A DNA stretch of 64,000 nucleotides from Butyrivibrio sp. AE2015. Lineage in GTDB: Bacteria; Bacillota; Clostridia; Lachnospirales; Lachnospiraceae. The notes under the pieces were generated by a model that was not told where the DNA came from, made no database searches, and was given only the letters and a program-made list of their open reading frames with translations. The stretch lies in contig NZ_ATVR01000006.1 of assembly GCF_000420825.1 (NCBI RefSeq), positions 62,001 through 126,000 of the forward strand, given 5' to 3'. This document shows positions 35,863 to 45,861 of the stretch, in pieces (the first letter of the stretch is position 1; each line of letters starts with the position of its first letter). The position numbers were made by a program, and so were the translations under genes.

Positions 35863-38184
35863 ATGAAGAATCCATTAAATAAAAGGCTCTTTAGAGAGCT
35901 TAAAAGCGATATAGGTAAATATTTTGTAATTTTTGTGCTCCTGGTTCTTTCAATTGGATTTGTATCAGGATTTCTTGTGGCAGGAGAGAGCATGATCAAG
36001 GCTTATAACGACAGTTTTGAAAGCTACACCGTAGAAAACGGCAATTTCAGGACTGAAGAAGAGCTTACTGATGCTCAGAAGGAGTGGATTGAGAAAAGAG
36101 GAGTCTCTTTATATGAGAACTTCTATATAGAAAAAGAATTCAGCAATGATACGACCATAAGGATATATTCAAACAGAGAAGAAATAGATAAGGTCTGCGT
36201 GATGGAAGGAAGACTTCCAAAGGCTAAAAATGAAATAGCCATAGATAGGATGTATGCAGAGAATAACGGACTCTTAGTAGGAGATGAACTGGTCTCAGAA
36301 GATATCCCCTACAAAATAGTTGGGTATATAGCGCTTTCTGACTACAGCGCACTTTTTTACAGTAACAATGACATGATGTTTGATGCATCAGCCTTTGGAG
36401 TCGCAGTCGTAGACAAAACGCAGTTTAATGATTATCTGGATGAGGGCATTAGATACAATTACTCATGGATTTATGATAATGAACCTGAGACGGAAATCGA
36501 AGAAAAAGAAGTATCAGATGACCTCATGGAAGCAATAGCCCAAAAAGTATCATTGGAAAGTTTTATCCCAAGGTATTTAAATCAGGCAATCACTTTTACA
36601 GGTGAAGATATTGTTGGTGATAAGGCTATGATGGAGGTTCTTCTTTATATAATCATAATCATTACAGCCTTTGTTTTTGGAATCACAATAAACAATACAA
36701 TACATAAAGAGGCCTGCGTTATTGGGACTCTCCGGGCATCAGGCTACACAATAAATGAGCTTATAGGGCACTACATGAAAATGCCGGTTATTGTGACATG
36801 CTTTTCTGCCGTTATAGGCAATATCCTTGGATATACTGTGTTTAAGAATGTATGCGTAAGTATGTACTACGGAAGCTATTCACTTCCTACATATGTGACC
36901 ATATGGAGTGCAGAGGCTTTTTTTAAGACAACCCTGATACCACTGGCAATAATGCTTGTCATCACTTATGTGATATTGAGAAAAAAGCTTTCTCTCAGCC
37001 CACTTAAACTTATCAGAAGGGATATTTCAGGAAAAAGAAGACTTAACTCCATAAGGCTTAATAAGTCCATAAAATTTTTTGACAGATTCAGGATAAGGAT
37101 CCTAATCCAGAATAAAAGCAGTTATATCACTCTTTTCATAGGTCTTCTTTTTGCAAATTTGCTCCTGTTTTTTGGAATGATGCTGCCTCCTTTACTTGTG
37201 CATTTCCAGGGAATTGTTACAGAGAGTATGCTTGCAAAGCATATTTATATTTTTCAGGTGCCGGCAGGTGCCATAGATACTGATGACCAGCTTTCTGCAG
37301 CCTTTTCTTATATTTTTTATGAGAATAAGATTACGACGAACAATTCAGATGCCGAGAAGTTTTCAGCATATAACCTGAAAACAATAGGTGAAAAGGGCGC
37401 GAGAGTCGAAGATGTGACTTTGTATGGCGTTGTAGATGACAGCAGTTACATAGATGCTAATCTCGATGATAAGACTGTGCTTATATCATCGGCCTATGAG
37501 GATAAATATGGGCTAAAGGCAGGGGATGTCATAACACTTAAAGAACCTTACGAAGACAAATATTATGGGTTTAAGATTACCGGTACCTACGATTATGACG
37601 GTGGAATTGCGGTATTTATGAGCAAGAAACACCTAAATGAAACTATGGGCCTTGGAGAAGACTATTTCTCCGGATATTTCTCGGACAGTGAGATAACAGA
37701 TATTGATAGTAAGTACATTGGAACAACTATTGATGAAGAATCTCTTACAAGAGTATCAAGGCAGCTTATGATATCCATGGGTAATCTCATGTATATGGTT
37801 GATGGGTTTTCAATCATTCTTTTTATTGTCCTTATGTACCTTTTATCCAAACTTATTATTGAGCGCAATGTACAATCTATATCCATGGTAAAAATACTTG
37901 GATATTCCAGAAAAGAAATAGCTCTCCTATATATTCTGCCAACGGCAATTGTTGTAGTGTTGTCACTATTGATCTCATATCCGATCCTGTCCTATGTCAT
38001 GGTTGGTATATTTAGGGCGATGCTAAAGCAGATGATGAGCGGCTGGATGATAATATGGCTTGACCCGACAGTTTATGTAAAAATGTTTTTGATGGGAATA
38101 ATTACGTACGCTGTGACAGCCATTATAGAGTATCGAAAGATAGGTAATATTCCGATGAGCGAGGCTCTTAAGAACGTGGAGTAA
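35863..38184 (+). CDS. FtsX-like ABC permease
   Basis: The 773-residue permease has an N-terminal membrane helix, a large extracytoplasmic domain, three helices (about 265-390), a second extracytoplasmic domain, and three final helices. This is the 4+4 or duplicated MacB-FtsX layout used in single-permease transporters of Firmicutes. The frame extends to a TTG at 35842, overlapping the ATPase, but ATG at 35863 with AAGAGG upstream is the better start. Export of a peptide or lipid, or bacitracin-like antibiotic defence, is possible. Confidence 0.92.
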   Translation: MKNPLNKRLFRELKSDIGKYFVIFVLLVLSIGFVSGFLVAGESMIKAYNDSFESYTVENGNFRTEEELTDAQKEWIEKRGVSLYENFYIEKEFSNDTTIRIYSNREEIDKVCVMEGRLPKAKNEIAIDRMYAENNGLLVGDELVSEDIPYKIVGYIALSDYSALFYSNNDMMFDASAFGVAVVDKTQFNDYLDEGIRYNYSWIYDNEPETEIEEKEVSDDLMEAIAQKVSLESFIPRYLNQAITFTGEDIVGDKAMMEVLLYIIIIITAFVFGITINNTIHKEACVIGTLRASGYTINELIGHYMKMPVIVTCFSAVIGNILGYTVFKNVCVSMYYGSYSLPTYVTIWSAEAFFKTTLIPLAIMLVITYVILRKKLSLSPLKLIRRDISGKRRLNSIRLNKSIKFFDRFRIRILIQNKSSYITLFIGLLFANLLLFFGMMLPPLLVHFQGIVTESMLAKHIYIFQVPAGAIDTDDQLSAAFSYIFYENKITTNNSDAEKFSAYNLKTIGEKGARVEDVTLYGVVDDSSYIDANLDDKTVLISSAYEDKYGLKAGDVITLKEPYEDKYYGFKITGTYDYDGGIAVFMSKKHLNETMGLGEDYFSGYFSDSEITDIDSKYIGTTIDEESLTRVSRQLMISMGNLMYMVDGFSIILFIVLMYLLSKLIIERNVQSISMVKILGYSRKEIALLYILPTAIVVVLSLLISYPILSYVMVGIFRAMLKQMMSGWMIIWLDPTVYVKMFLMGIITYAVTAIIEYRKIGNIPMSEALKNVE

Positions 38185-38289
38185 CAAAAAAATATTCTTT
38201 TTTTAAAAGTCTTCTTTACACGGACAGTTTAGTATGATAATGTGGTAAAGTAAAAGCAGATTAAAATGTTAATTGAAAGAGGAGACATA

Positions 38290-39114
38290 ATGAAAAAGAA
38301 ATTTGTATCTGTGCTTATGGCTTTAACTACAGTTATGATGTTTACAGCTTGCGGACAGGCAGCTGCTACAGAAAATGCAGAAAGTGCTAAAGAGAGCGTA
38401 TCTACAGAGAGCGATCTTGAGTATATTAAGGGAAAAGGGAAACTTATTGTTGGTATCACGGACTTTGCGCCTATGGATTATAAAAACGACAACGGAGAGT
38501 GGATCGGATTTGATGCCGATATGGCAAAAGAGATTGCAAAAGCTCTCGGTGTAGAGGCAGAGTTTGTAGAGATCGATTGGGATAACAAGCTTCTTGAGCT
38601 CAACAACAAGTCAATTGATGTCGTATGGAATGGTATGACACTTACACCTGAAGTTACAAGCTCAATGAATTGTACTAATGCATATTGCAACAATGCACAG
38701 GTTGTAGTTGTTAAGGCTGAAGATGCTGATAAATACAGCACACTGGAATCTTTGTCTGACCTTACATTTGCTGTTGAATCTGGTTCTGCCGGAGAGGCTG
38801 CAGCAAGAGAAAACAATTTCAATACAACAGCTTTAAAGTCTCAGGCTGATGCTGTTATGGAAGTTGCAGCTGGAACATCAGATGCCTGCATTATCGATCT
38901 TTTGATGGCAGGAGCAATGGTTGGTGAAGGCACAGGATATGCAGAACTCACACACACTGTTGAGCTTACAACAGAGGAATATGGAATTGGATGCAGAAAA
39001 GATTCAGATCTTACAGCATTTATCAATGATGAGATGAAGACGCTGTATGCTAACGGCACCATGAAGGAAATTGCTACAAAATACGGAGTGCAGGATGCAC
39101 TTGTAGAGCAGTAA
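38290..39114 (+). CDS. Polar amino acid ABC transporter binding lipoprotein
   Basis: The 274-residue protein has a signal peptide with lipobox FTACGQ, then an SBP_bac_3 domain: GKLIVGITDFAPMDYKN, WIGFDADMAKEIAKALG, and IDVVWNGMTLTPE. This is typical of glutamine, cystine or arginine uptake systems. The start at 38290 follows GAGGAG; the upstream in-frame ATG at 38266 precedes that site. It heads a three-gene importer. Confidence 0.93.
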   Translation: MKKKFVSVLMALTTVMMFTACGQAAATENAESAKESVSTESDLEYIKGKGKLIVGITDFAPMDYKNDNGEWIGFDADMAKEIAKALGVEAEFVEIDWDNKLLELNNKSIDVVWNGMTLTPEVTSSMNCTNAYCNNAQVVVVKAEDADKYSTLESLSDLTFAVESGSAGEAAARENNFNTTALKSQADAVMEVAAGTSDACIIDLLMAGAMVGEGTGYAELTHTVELTTEEYGIGCRKDSDLTAFINDEMKTLYANGTMKEIATKYGVQDALVEQ

Positions 39115-39134
39115 TATCAAAGGAATATCTATAT

Positions 39135-39791
39135 ATGTTTTCAACAGTTACATTATCCCTTATTGAGGGATTTTTAGGCACGTTAAAACTCTTCATTCTT
39201 ACGCTTGTTTTCTCATTGCCGCTGGGACTTTTGATAAGTTTTGGCTCAATGAGCAGACGTGCGTTTATAAGACTGCCCATCAGGTTCATTATATGGGTAG
39301 TCAGAGGTACGCCTCTTATGTTACAGCTTCTTGTTATTTTTTATGGCCCGGGGATTTTCTTTGGGAATAACCTCTGGGGATCAGGATCAACGGGAAGATT
39401 TTTGGCTGCTCTGGTAGCCTTTGTATTCAATTACGCATGTTATTTTAGCGAAATATTCAGGGGCGGGATTCAGTCTATTCCAAAGGGACAGCGAGAGGCT
39501 GCAGCAGTTCTCGGTCTTACAAGAAAGCAGACATTTTTTAAGATAATACTCTTACAGGTAGTAAAAAGAATTGTGCCACCTATATCCAATGAAGTTATTA
39601 CCCTGGTAAAAGACACTTCTCTAGCCAGGGTTATTGCGTTCTACGAGATTATTTGGGAAGGAGAACGCTTTATCAAAAGTAGCGGGATCATTTGGCCTTT
39701 GTTCTATACAGGGGTATTCTATCTGATATTCAGCGGACTTTTGACACTTCTTTTCGGATATATTGAAAAGAAACTGGATTATTTTAAGTGA
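39135..39791 (+). CDS. Polar amino acid ABC transporter permease
   Basis: The 218-residue HEQRO-type permease has about five helices. It carries FIIWVVRGTPLMLQLLVIFY and the EAA loop GQREAAAVLGLTRKQTFFKI that contacts the ATPase. It follows the binding protein by 20 bp and precedes the ATPase, probably forming a homodimeric channel. Confidence 0.94.
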   Translation: MFSTVTLSLIEGFLGTLKLFILTLVFSLPLGLLISFGSMSRRAFIRLPIRFIIWVVRGTPLMLQLLVIFYGPGIFFGNNLWGSGSTGRFLAALVAFVFNYACYFSEIFRGGIQSIPKGQREAAAVLGLTRKQTFFKIILLQVVKRIVPPISNEVITLVKDTSLARVIAFYEIIWEGERFIKSSGIIWPLFYTGVFYLIFSGLLTLLFGYIEKKLDYFK

Positions 39792-39810
39792 TCGTTAGGC
39801 GGTGCATATT

Positions 39811-40563
39811 ATGGCAATACTTGAAGTAAAAGATATAACAAAAAGCTTTGATAATATAGAAATACTAAAGGGTATAAGCTTTGATCTTGAAAAAGGAAAG
39901 ACACTCTCGATACTTGGGAGGTCAGGAAGCGGAAAAACTACTCTTTTAAGGTGCCTCAATTTCCTTGAAACACCGGATAGTGGTACTATCAGCGTAAATG
40001 GAGAGCTTTTATTTGATGGCAAAAATCCTGTTTCCAGCGATAAGGAACTTAGAGAGAAAAGACTTCATTTTGGCATGGTTTTTCAGCAGTTCAATCTTTT
40101 CCCTCAGTATACAGCTCTTGAAAATGTTACCCTTGCTCCGGGGATACTTAAACCTGAAAAAGACAAGACAGAGCTGCTAGTGGAAGGAAAGGCAATTCTA
40201 AGTAAGATGGGATTGCTAGACAGAATGGACAATTATCCCCATCAGCTCTCCGGTGGACAGCAGCAGAGAGTTGCTATAGCGAGAGCTCTTGCATTAAAGC
40301 CTGATATTCTCTGTTTTGATGAACCTACATCTGCGCTTGATCCGGAACTGACAGGAGAAGTTCTTAAGGTTATAAGAGAGCTTGCACAGCAAGAAACGAC
40401 AATGGTAATTGTTACCCATGAGATAGAATTTGCAAAAGAAGTCTCTGATGAGATTATTTTCATGGATGAGGGCGTTATTGCTGAAAAGGGCAGTCCATCC
40501 CAGGTAATTGATAATCCTCAGAATGAGCGAACAAAGCAGTTTTTACTTAATTATCATATGTGA
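39811..40563 (+). CDS. Polar amino acid ABC transporter ATPase
   Basis: The 250-residue GlnQ-like ATPase has Walker A GRSGSGKTTLLR, the Q-loop FQQFNLFPQ, the signature [15 protein letters not shown], and Walker B ILCFDEPTSALDPE. ATG at 39811 with AGGCGGTG upstream is preferred over the GTG at 39802. A strong terminator follows. Confidence 0.95.
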   Translation: MAILEVKDITKSFDNIEILKGISFDLEKGKTLSILGRSGSGKTTLLRCLNFLETPDSGTISVNGELLFDGKNPVSSDKELREKRLHFGMVFQQFNLFPQYTALENVTLAPGILKPEKDKTELLVEGKAILSKMGLLDRMDNYPHQLSGGQQQRVAIARALALKPDILCFDEPTSALDPELTGEVLKVIRELAQQETTMVIVTHEIEFAKEVSDEIIFMDEGVIAEKGSPSQVIDNPQNERTKQFLLNYHM

Positions 40564-40568
40564 TTTTT

Positions 40569-40604
40569 TCAGACCGGAATCGTTAGTTTCCGGTCTGATT
40601 TTTT
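40569..40604 (+). terminator. Intrinsic terminator after amino acid ABC operon
   Basis: The 10-bp perfect stem TCAGACCGGA (40569-40578, complement 40589-40598) is followed by a run of six T residues. Confidence 0.92.
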
Positions 40605-40659
40605 CTATGGTATACTTAAAAGATACCAGCGACTTTTTTGTAATTTTAAGGTGATATTT

Positions 40660-42711
40660 ATGGAAAAAGAAATACTTATTAAAGAACAGGAGCATCTGAC
40701 ATTAGTTTATGATAAGCTCTTGGAAATGAAGAAAAAACTTGAGGATCAGATAGCTGCGCTTGATGAAAAGGCAGTGGATGATAAGAATGATATACGCGAT
40801 AATATCCGTTTTGATTATGCAGATATCGAGACAACAATGGAAACTCTTGCGGAGATTGAGGTATGGAATCGCTATATTGATACCTATAACGTAGAGAGTT
40901 CCTCGTTGGGAAAGCGTTTGGATACAGTGAACAAACTGCTTGAATCCCCTTATTTTGCCAAGATAGAGCTTCAGTTTGATCCATCTGAGGAGCCTGAAAG
41001 CTACTACATTGGAAGAGCGGCTATATCTGAGAATGGTTATGATCAGATGGTTGTTGATTGGAGATCTCCTATTGCCGAAGTTTACTATAATCAGGAAATG
41101 GGAAACACTCACTATACTGTTGAGGACAGGAAGATTCCTGTTGATCTAAAGCTTCGCAGGCAGTTTGACTTAAAGAAAGATAAGCTTCTTTCTTATTTTG
41201 ACACTCAGATTGCTATTGAAGATCCTATGCTCCTGCAGTCCTTATCACAGATACGATCAGACAAGATGCAGGCAATTACTTCAACTATTCAGAAAGAGCA
41301 GAATACCGTCATCAGATATCCTGATGTTCCTGTTCTTTTAGTAAATGGAATTGCGGGAAGTGGAAAAACTTCTGTTTTGCTTCAGAGAATAGCATATCTC
41401 TTTTACCAAAAGAGAAAGACACTTCGCCCTGATCAGGTATGCCTTATGACCTTAAATCCGGTGTTCCGCGACTATATTGACAATGTCCTTCCGGATCTGG
41501 GTGAGTCCAATCCACTTACCATAACATGGCATGAGTTCCTTGATATGGTGAGCGTTCCGTTTATTGATAACGACTACGACTACACAGAGGCAGAGAACCT
41601 CAAAAAGATCCATGATACATTGCCAACACTTACACCGGAAGTGGACGACTTTTTTGATATAACTCAAAAAGAAACCATGGTGATGCCCAAAAAAGATGTA
41701 CTTTCTGTTATTAACAGATTTAGCCAGTTTCCTATGGGCGTTCGACTTTTCCAGATTGCATCTGATGAGCTTTTGGAAAGAGCTAAAAATATACTGAAAA
41801 ACTCTGATAATTACGTTGATAATGAGTCCGACAGTGTTGCAAAGTCAGAAAATGCAGATAATAATCGTCTGGAAAATGACTTTGGCGGAGCTATTCGAAC
41901 CATCAAAAAATGCAGTTTTATCAATGTTATGCATATAGCCCAGCGTATTCTTGGAACATCGCATATTACAGCGGCTGAATGGTTGTATACCAAGATGGAG
42001 CTCACAGGTGAATGTGACAGAAATATGCGTTATGTGATGATCGATGAAGTGCAGGATTATACCATGGCGCAAATGATGGTATTTAGAAAATTCTTCCCAA
42101 ATGCACGTTTTATGTTACTTGGAGATGAATACCAGTCAATTCGCGAAGGCACGATCTCTTTTGCCGAAATAAAAGAAATGGCAGAAAAAGACGACAAAGA
42201 ATTCGTGGAACTACCGCTTATGACAAGCTATAGAAGTTCTCCGGAGATCACAGAGATGTTTTCATCTTTGTTACCTGCAGAGAAAAAGATGTCAGTCTCT
42301 TCTGTTAAGAGGCCCGGTGAAAAGACAATTGTAAAAGAATGCAGTTCAGAAGCTGAATACTATTCGGAACTAGAGGCACACATAAATGAGTTTGGCAAAA
42401 AAGATGGCATAACGGCTGTTATCTGTAGAAATGCTTATTCTCTTGAAAAAATCAGTGCGTCATTGAAAGGTTTAGATATAAAGATCATATCTGAGCAGGA
42501 TGCTCTTCCATCAAGCGGAGCTGTTTTAATGGAGTTATCATTGGCAAAGGGGCTTGAATTTGACAATGTTATTCTCGCTGATGTGGACCAGGAATCTTAT
42601 CCGGACAAAGAACTGGGAAGACATTGCCTGTATACGGCTATGTCACGTGCAACACAAAGGCTTGTTGTATTGTCCTGTGGTAAGTTATCTGATACATTAA
42701 AAAAATTTTAA
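40660..42711 (+). CDS. HelD-like UvrD-family helicase
   Basis: The 683-residue protein has a long N-terminal helical hairpin (residues 1-75). A HelD-type segment follows (YYIGRAAISENG, VDWRSPIAEVYYN), then helicase motifs Walker A GIAGSGKTSVLLQR, II VMIDEVQDYT, III LGDEYQSI, and ELSLAKGLEFDNV and LYTAMSRAT. In Bacillus, HelD frees stalled RNA polymerase from DNA. ATG at 40660 follows TAAGGTGAT; the GTG at 40651 lies within that site. It is a little shorter than the Bacillus protein. Confidence 0.9.
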   Translation: MEKEILIKEQEHLTLVYDKLLEMKKKLEDQIAALDEKAVDDKNDIRDNIRFDYADIETTMETLAEIEVWNRYIDTYNVESSSLGKRLDTVNKLLESPYFAKIELQFDPSEEPESYYIGRAAISENGYDQMVVDWRSPIAEVYYNQEMGNTHYTVEDRKIPVDLKLRRQFDLKKDKLLSYFDTQIAIEDPMLLQSLSQIRSDKMQAITSTIQKEQNTVIRYPDVPVLLVNGIAGSGKTSVLLQRIAYLFYQKRKTLRPDQVCLMTLNPVFRDYIDNVLPDLGESNPLTITWHEFLDMVSVPFIDNDYDYTEAENLKKIHDTLPTLTPEVDDFFDITQKETMVMPKKDVLSVINRFSQFPMGVRLFQIASDELLERAKNILKNSDNYVDNESDSVAKSENADNNRLENDFGGAIRTIKKCSFINVMHIAQRILGTSHITAAEWLYTKMELTGECDRNMRYVMIDEVQDYTMAQMMVFRKFFPNARFMLLGDEYQSIREGTISFAEIKEMAEKDDKEFVELPLMTSYRSSPEITEMFSSLLPAEKKMSVSSVKRPGEKTIVKECSSEAEYYSELEAHINEFGKKDGITAVICRNAYSLEKISASLKGLDIKIISEQDALPSSGAVLMELSLAKGLEFDNVILADVDQESYPDKELGRHCLYTAMSRATQRLVVLSCGKLSDTLKKF

Positions 42712-42728
42712 TCTAAGAGGGGAATGTT

Positions 42729-43715
42729 ATGAAATTAAAAAATGTTGTAGCTGTTTTTGCTGGTATTATTGGGGCGCTGACTCTGTCAACCACTGTTTAT
42801 GCGGGAACTTCAGAGCTTACAGGACTTGAGGTGGATGATGCTATTGCTGGTCAGAGACCTGTCGCAATCATGGTAGATAATGAAAAGAAGGCTCTTTCTC
42901 ATTATGGAACAGCAGAGGCTGATGTGGTTTATGAGATGATGAACAGTACAGCTAATGGACGCATTACAAGACTTATGTGTCTCTACAAGGACTGGGCTAA
43001 TCTTCAGCAGACTGGAAGCATCAGAAGCACCAGAACAACTAACATCATGATAGCTGATGAATACAATGCTGTTTTGATCCATGACGGGGGTCCATTTTAC
43101 ATTAAATCCTATCTTGCACAGCCTTATGCTGAGCACATCAGTGGCGGATTTAGCAGAATAAAGAATGGAAAGCCCACAGAGTACACTGAGTATGTCTTTG
43201 GTTCAGAGCTCGTGAACAGATTTGCAAAAAGTGGTATTTCAACTACCTACAATATGCAGATGGAGAGGAGCACACACTTTTTATTTAACGAAGCGGATAC
43301 AGAGCTTCCAAGTGATGTAGTTGCTGGAACTGTAGATATGTCTGGGGCTTTTGCTCATAATAAGAGCCAGCTTGTATTTAATCCTGAGACCAGAACCTAT
43401 GATTACTATGAGTATGGTGCTTTGCATCAGGATGCAGAAGATGGACAGGCTATGACATTCAAGAACGTTATTTTACAGAACGTATCTTTCAAGCAGCTTG
43501 ATAAGAACGGATATCTTACATATAACGTTATTGGTTCAGATAAAGGTTACTATATAACTAATGGCAAGGTTATACCTATAATGTGGTCAAAGGCCAGCGA
43601 AACAGGCATGACGCATTACTATAGCTCTGATGGACAGGAACTTTCAATAAATAAGGGAAAGACCTATATTGGACTTATTCCTTCAGACTCATGGGATAAG
43701 CTTGTATTACAGTAA
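42729..43715 (+). CDS. Secreted DUF3048 (YerB-like) protein
   Basis: The 328-residue protein has a signal peptide (residues 1-25, cleavage near VYAG) without a lipobox cysteine. The DUF3048 N-domain follows (GQRPVAIMVDNEKKALSHYG, GRITRLMCLY, GSIRSTRTTN), then the C-domain with YITNGKVIPIMWSK. The family is widespread in sporulating and rumen Firmicutes and its biochemical role is unknown. It is 15 bp upstream of larE and probably cotranscribed. Confidence 0.88.
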   Translation: MKLKNVVAVFAGIIGALTLSTTVYAGTSELTGLEVDDAIAGQRPVAIMVDNEKKALSHYGTAEADVVYEMMNSTANGRITRLMCLYKDWANLQQTGSIRSTRTTNIMIADEYNAVLIHDGGPFYIKSYLAQPYAEHISGGFSRIKNGKPTEYTEYVFGSELVNRFAKSGISTTYNMQMERSTHFLFNEADTELPSDVVAGTVDMSGAFAHNKSQLVFNPETRTYDYYEYGALHQDAEDGQAMTFKNVILQNVSFKQLDKNGYLTYNVIGSDKGYYITNGKVIPIMWSKASETGMTHYYSSDGQELSINKGKTYIGLIPSDSWDKLVLQ

Positions 43716-43730
43716 AAATAAGAGGATTTT

Positions 43731-44573
43731 ATGACACAGGCACATTTTGACGCTCCAAGCGAGGAACTTTTGGGCAAGTACAGTCAGCTTAAGGATTATT
43801 TAAAAAGTCTGGGGACTGTTGCAGTAGCATATTCTAGTGGTGTTGATTCCACTTTCCTTTTGTATGCGGCCAGCGCTGCGCTTGGAGAAAATGTTATTGC
43901 ACTTACTGCTTCATCCTGTCTTTTTCCAAAAAGAGAACTTCATGAAGCTACAGATTATTGTAAAGAACTCGGAGTAGAGCATTTTGTTGTTGAAGCTGAT
44001 GTTTTTTCAATAGAGGGCTTTTCAGATAATCCGCCTGACAGGTGCTATCACTGCAAAAGGAGGCTTTTTGAGAAATTTCAGGAAGAAGCTAAAAGGCATG
44101 GAATAACAAGTGTGGTCGAGGGATCAAACCTCGATGACATGGGAGATTACAGGCCGGGCCACAGAGCGATTGCTGAACTTGGTATATTAAGCCCATTGAG
44201 AAAAATAGGTTTCACTAAACAGGAAATAAGGATAATGTCTGCATATTTAGGGATTCCTACCGCTGAAAAAGCTTCTTTTGCCTGTCTTGCCAGTCGTTTT
44301 CCGTATGGAGAGCTTATTTCAGATAAAAAGCTTAGCATGGTAGATAAAGCAGAGCAGTACCTTTTAGATGCTGGATTTAAGCAGTTCAGAGTCAGGATCC
44401 ATGGCACAGATGTTGCTAGGATCGAGGTCCTTCCTGAAGATTTCGATCGTTTTATGGAACCGGATTTCAGGAATGCTGTATATAGTACATTTAAAGAGTA
44501 TGGATTTAATTATGTATCTCTTGATCTTAAAGGTTATAGAACCGGAAGTATGAATGAAATTCTAGCAAAATAA
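43731..44573 (+). CDS. larE: LarE, ATP-dependent sulfur transferase for nickel pincer cofactor
   Basis: The 280-residue PP-loop enzyme adenylates the cofactor precursor and inserts sulfur. The PP-loop is VAYSSGVDSTFLL near residue 32. DRCYHCKRRLFE and ASFACLASRFPYG follow; the latter includes the cysteine that LarE of L. plantarum sacrifices as sulfur donor. CYHC plus CLASR gives three cysteines, which in some LarE proteins bind a 4Fe-4S cluster instead. With larC at 1148 the replicon encodes two of the three cofactor steps; larB is not in the window. Confidence 0.93.
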   Translation: MTQAHFDAPSEELLGKYSQLKDYLKSLGTVAVAYSSGVDSTFLLYAASAALGENVIALTASSCLFPKRELHEATDYCKELGVEHFVVEADVFSIEGFSDNPPDRCYHCKRRLFEKFQEEAKRHGITSVVEGSNLDDMGDYRPGHRAIAELGILSPLRKIGFTKQEIRIMSAYLGIPTAEKASFACLASRFPYGELISDKKLSMVDKAEQYLLDAGFKQFRVRIHGTDVARIEVLPEDFDRFMEPDFRNAVYSTFKEYGFNYVSLDLKGYRTGSMNEILAK

Positions 44574-44610
44574 AAAACTGAGCAGTCTGTTGTGGCTGCT
44601 CAGTTTTTAT
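44574..44610. terminator. Bidirectional terminator between larE and DUF4867
   Basis: The 12-bp stem AAAACTGAGCAG (44574-44585, complement 44596-44607) has A residues before and T residues after, serving both convergent genes. Confidence 0.9.
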
Positions 44611-44634
44611 TTTGCTAATGAATATGCAAGGATT

Positions 44635-45279
44635 TTACTGAATGTCTCCGGCAATATCGATGTTTTCACCAGTTATGCCGATCCATGCTCCGTCCTTTGC
44701 TTCTTTTGAATCTGCATGAGCAAGGAGCCATTTATTGGTAGCTCTAAGAAGCTTATCTTCCTGGTTTACAGCTGTGTACTCAGGCTTACCAACATTTGTG
44801 CCCTGTGGAAGACCAACAAGAACCTGGAATCCAGAGTCCTTATGAGCCTGACATGGAGCGTAGTGGAGAGCTGTTGCATATACCTCTACCATTACTCCCT
44901 TTGGAACGAGGAAAGCCTTAACTTTGCTTGAATCCAGCTTATAATCGGAGATCTCTTCTCTTTTTGCTAAAAGGAGAATAAAATCTGTTGCGCCGAGATT
45001 GATCTCGCTTGAACGATGATACTCAAGGCAATTGAGCTTTGTGTTGTGACCATTGCACCATCCGTACTGCATTGGTGATCCACCAAAGAGTGTGTTTGTC
45101 ATCTTAGCTGAAGCTTCAAGTTCCTGAAGAACCTTTTCCTCAGCAACATATTCAGTTCCCTCAGGTATTGGTGTGTTGGCACCTAAAGCTTCCATGATCT
45201 GTTTCTTTTCTTCTTCGTACCCCTCAATGATTCGTCCATAGTTAGTAAACTCTGGATCTGTAACACTTATTATTTTCAT
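44635..45279 (-). CDS. DUF4867 family protein
   Basis: The 214-residue cytosolic protein of a family common in Lachnospiraceae contains NCLEYHRSSEINLGATDFIL, VFAVPK-like KAFLVPKGVMVEVYATALHY and HKDSGFQVLVGLPQGTN. A cupin-like fold is suggested by the beta-rich pattern and His/Glu residues, but this is not certain. ATG at 45279 follows AAGGAGGG; the longer frame to 45375 has no such signal. The function is unknown. Confidence 0.82.
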   Translation of the reverse strand: MKIISVTDPEFTNYGRIIEGYEEEKKQIMEALGANTPIPEGTEYVAEEKVLQELEASAKMTNTLFGGSPMQYGWCNGHNTKLNCLEYHRSSEINLGATDFILLLAKREEISDYKLDSSKVKAFLVPKGVMVEVYATALHYAPCQAHKDSGFQVLVGLPQGTNVGKPEYTAVNQEDKLLRATNKWLLAHADSKEAKDGAWIGITGENIDIAGDIQ

Positions 45280-45398
45280 TTCGCCCTCCTTAAAAAGCCA
45301 AAAATACATTCTCAAATAATAATATACATCTACCAGACAAAATTTGCTTATCAATATGCATCTAAAACAATTCAAAAAATGCTATATTTTAATGGACT

Positions 45399-45845
45399 TC
45401 AGATTGCAAGTCGCCACGTTGTGTTAGTTCTGGGATCGTAGTAGAGTTTTACAACTCTTTTCATTCCCAAGACAGTGATCATACATTCAAATATGGTGGT
45501 GGAATCGGTGGCGTAGATCCCATCTGCTGTTGTATAGGTGCTTTTTCTTTTGGACTCGCGATACCCCTTAACGGTGAAGGTGTCATATTCTCCGTCCTCG
45601 TTCATAAATCGGAACTTAAGTGGGATTATGCTGCCATCTGACTTGTGTTCGCAGATCACATCTACTTCATTTATAATCTTACTCATAATAAAAATCTCAT
45701 GCTCCTCATGTTCCTGATTGTCTAAAGTTCCATTTGTAAGTGTGACTTTTTTTATCTCTTTTTTCTCGCGTTCTCTAAGTGCTTCTTCAAAGCCCTTCAG
45801 GGCGGCAAAAGGCAGGAACTGGCTTGCTCTGTCTGCTCTTGGCAT
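45399..45845 (-). CDS. YolD-like protein, polymerase-associated
   Basis: The 148-residue protein begins with RADRASQFLPFAALKGFEEA, the YolD-like signature of small Firmicute proteins encoded with Y-family polymerases. The C-terminal 60 residues are beta-rich. It is the second gene of the SOS-controlled operon, 16 bp after the polymerase. YolD-like proteins are thought to assist or regulate UvrX-type polymerases. Confidence 0.8.
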   Translation of the reverse strand: MPRADRASQFLPFAALKGFEEALREREKKEIKKVTLTNGTLDNQEHEEHEIFIMSKIINEVDVICEHKSDGSIIPLKFRFMNEDGEYDTFTVKGYRESKRKSTYTTADGIYATDSTTIFECMITVLGMKRVVKLYYDPRTNTTWRLAI

Positions 45846-45861
45846 GGCTACCTCCTTTTAG